A stretch of 6,960 nt of DNA from an uncultured Aquincola sp. (GTDB lineage: Bacteria; Pseudomonadota; Gammaproteobacteria; Burkholderiales; Burkholderiaceae): the NCBI GenBank assembly GCA_937883885.1, contig CAKZXL010000620.1, positions 1-6,960 on the forward strand. Reading direction: 5' to 3'. Positions 6,343 to 6,960 of this stretch are shown here, piece by piece. The position numbers and the translations under genes are program-made. Position 1 is the first letter of the stretch; every line of letters begins with the position of its first letter. A model generated the notes under the pieces. That model worked only from the letters and a program-made list of their open reading frames with translations. It was not told where the DNA came from and did not search any database.

Positions 6343-6960
6343 ATGCCCGACACCCGAGCCAACCCGATTGCCGACTGGCTGCAGCAGCAGCCGCAGCTGG
6401 TGCTGGACGGCGCCCTGGCCACCGAGCTGGAGCGCCGCGGCGCCGACTTGAACGACCCGCTGTGGTCGGCCCGCGTGCTGCTGGAGCAGCCCGAGCTGAT
6501 CCGCCAGGTGCACCTGGACTACTTCCGCGCCGGCGCCGACGTGGCCACCACCGCCAGCTACCAGGCCAGCTTCCAGGGCTTCGCCCGCCGCGGCCTGCCC
6601 CAGGCCGAAGCCGCCGCGCTGATGCAGCGCGCGGTGGCGTTGGCGATGGAGGCGCGTGAGCAGTTCATGCAGGAGCCGGCCGCCGCCGGCCGCCGCCGCC
6701 CCTTGGTGGCCGCCTCGGTGGGGCCCTATGGCGCGATGCGAGCCGACGGCTCCGAATACCGCGGCGACTACGGCCTGGACGAAGCCGCGCTGATGGACTT
6801 CCACCGCCCGCGGCTGCAGGTGCTGGCCGCGGCCGGCGCCGACCTGCTGGCCTGCGAAACCATTCCCTGCCTGGCCGAGGCGCGGGCGCTCGCCCGGCTG
6901 ATGGACCAGCTGCGCGCCGGCAGCACCCGCAGCGGCTGGATCAGCTTCAGCTGCCGCGAC
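6343..6960 (+). CDS. mmuM: Homocysteine S-methyltransferase, N-terminal 206 residues (C-terminus beyond window)
   Basis: The open frame runs to the right edge without a stop, giving 206 residues. Homocysteine S-methyltransferases (MmuM, EC 2.1.1.10) move a methyl group from S-methylmethionine, or in some members S-adenosylmethionine, to homocysteine, making methionine in the cytoplasm. Family features: [25 protein letters not shown] (19-43), [20 protein letters not shown] (57-76), [20 protein letters not shown] (124-143) and [11 protein letters not shown] (170-180), all characteristic of the (beta/alpha)8 pterin/zinc methyltransferase fold. The zinc-binding cysteines of this family lie further toward the C-terminus and are outside the window, so catalytic integrity cannot be judged. 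It follows the family 3 binding protein by 28 bases on the same strand, so an uptake and recycling operon is likely. The symbol is by family resemblance to E. coli MmuM. Confidence 0.88.
   Translation, partial: MPDTRANPIADWLQQQPQLVLDGALATELERRGADLNDPLWSARVLLEQPELIRQVHLDYFRAGADVATTASYQASFQGFARRGLPQAEAAALMQRAVALAMEAREQFMQEPAAAGRRRPLVAASVGPYGAMRADGSEYRGDYGLDEAALMDFHRPRLQVLAAAGADLLACETIPCLAEARALARLMDQLRAGSTRSGWISFSCRD

Overview
The window looks like chromosomal DNA from a very GC-rich betaproteobacterium, most likely a Burkholderiales member of the Rubrivivax/Leptothrix/Ideonella type. This is inferred from extreme G/C at third codon positions, Ala/Arg-rich proteins, and an algR-algZ pair next to argH. 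That neighbourhood is known from Pseudomonas (argH-fimS/algZ-algR-hemC) and related betaproteobacteria. The species cannot be fixed from the sequence alone.

Layout, left to right. On the minus strand, 1-1476 holds a LytTR/AlgR-type response regulator (cut by the window edge) and its AlgZ/LytS-type sensor kinase, in the order kinase then regulator with a 7-base gap. Divergently, across an 83-base spacer, lies a complete argH (argininosuccinate lyase, 1560-2957, plus). Thirty-three bases after argH, on the same strand, begins a two-gene cassette: a 427-aa ABC/RecF-like AAA ATPase (2991-4274) and a 198-aa HNH-type nuclease (4271-4867), overlapping by 4 bases (GTGA). The cassette ends one base before the convergent stop codon of a Lrp/AsnC regulator (4869-5342, minus). 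Divergent from that regulator, across a 153-base spacer with repeated CTTTGC-type motifs, is a predicted operon: a lipid-anchored family 3 amino-acid binding protein (5496-6314) and a homocysteine S-methyltransferase (6343 to the right edge, incomplete).

The core genes are ordinary housekeeping: two-component signalling, arginine biosynthesis, and a probable Lrp-controlled amino-acid uptake/methionine recycling unit. The accessory element is the ATPase-HNH pair. It has the architecture of Septu-like (PtuA/PtuB) anti-phage systems but only weak resemblance in detail. The nuclease carries a divergent HNH core that lacks the usual paired zinc cysteines. The cassette is visibly less GC-rich than its neighbours and is wedged between conserved genes with almost no intergenic space, which suggests horizontal acquisition. 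No RNA gene, CRISPR array, insertion sequence, reverse transcriptase or clear rho-independent terminator was seen.
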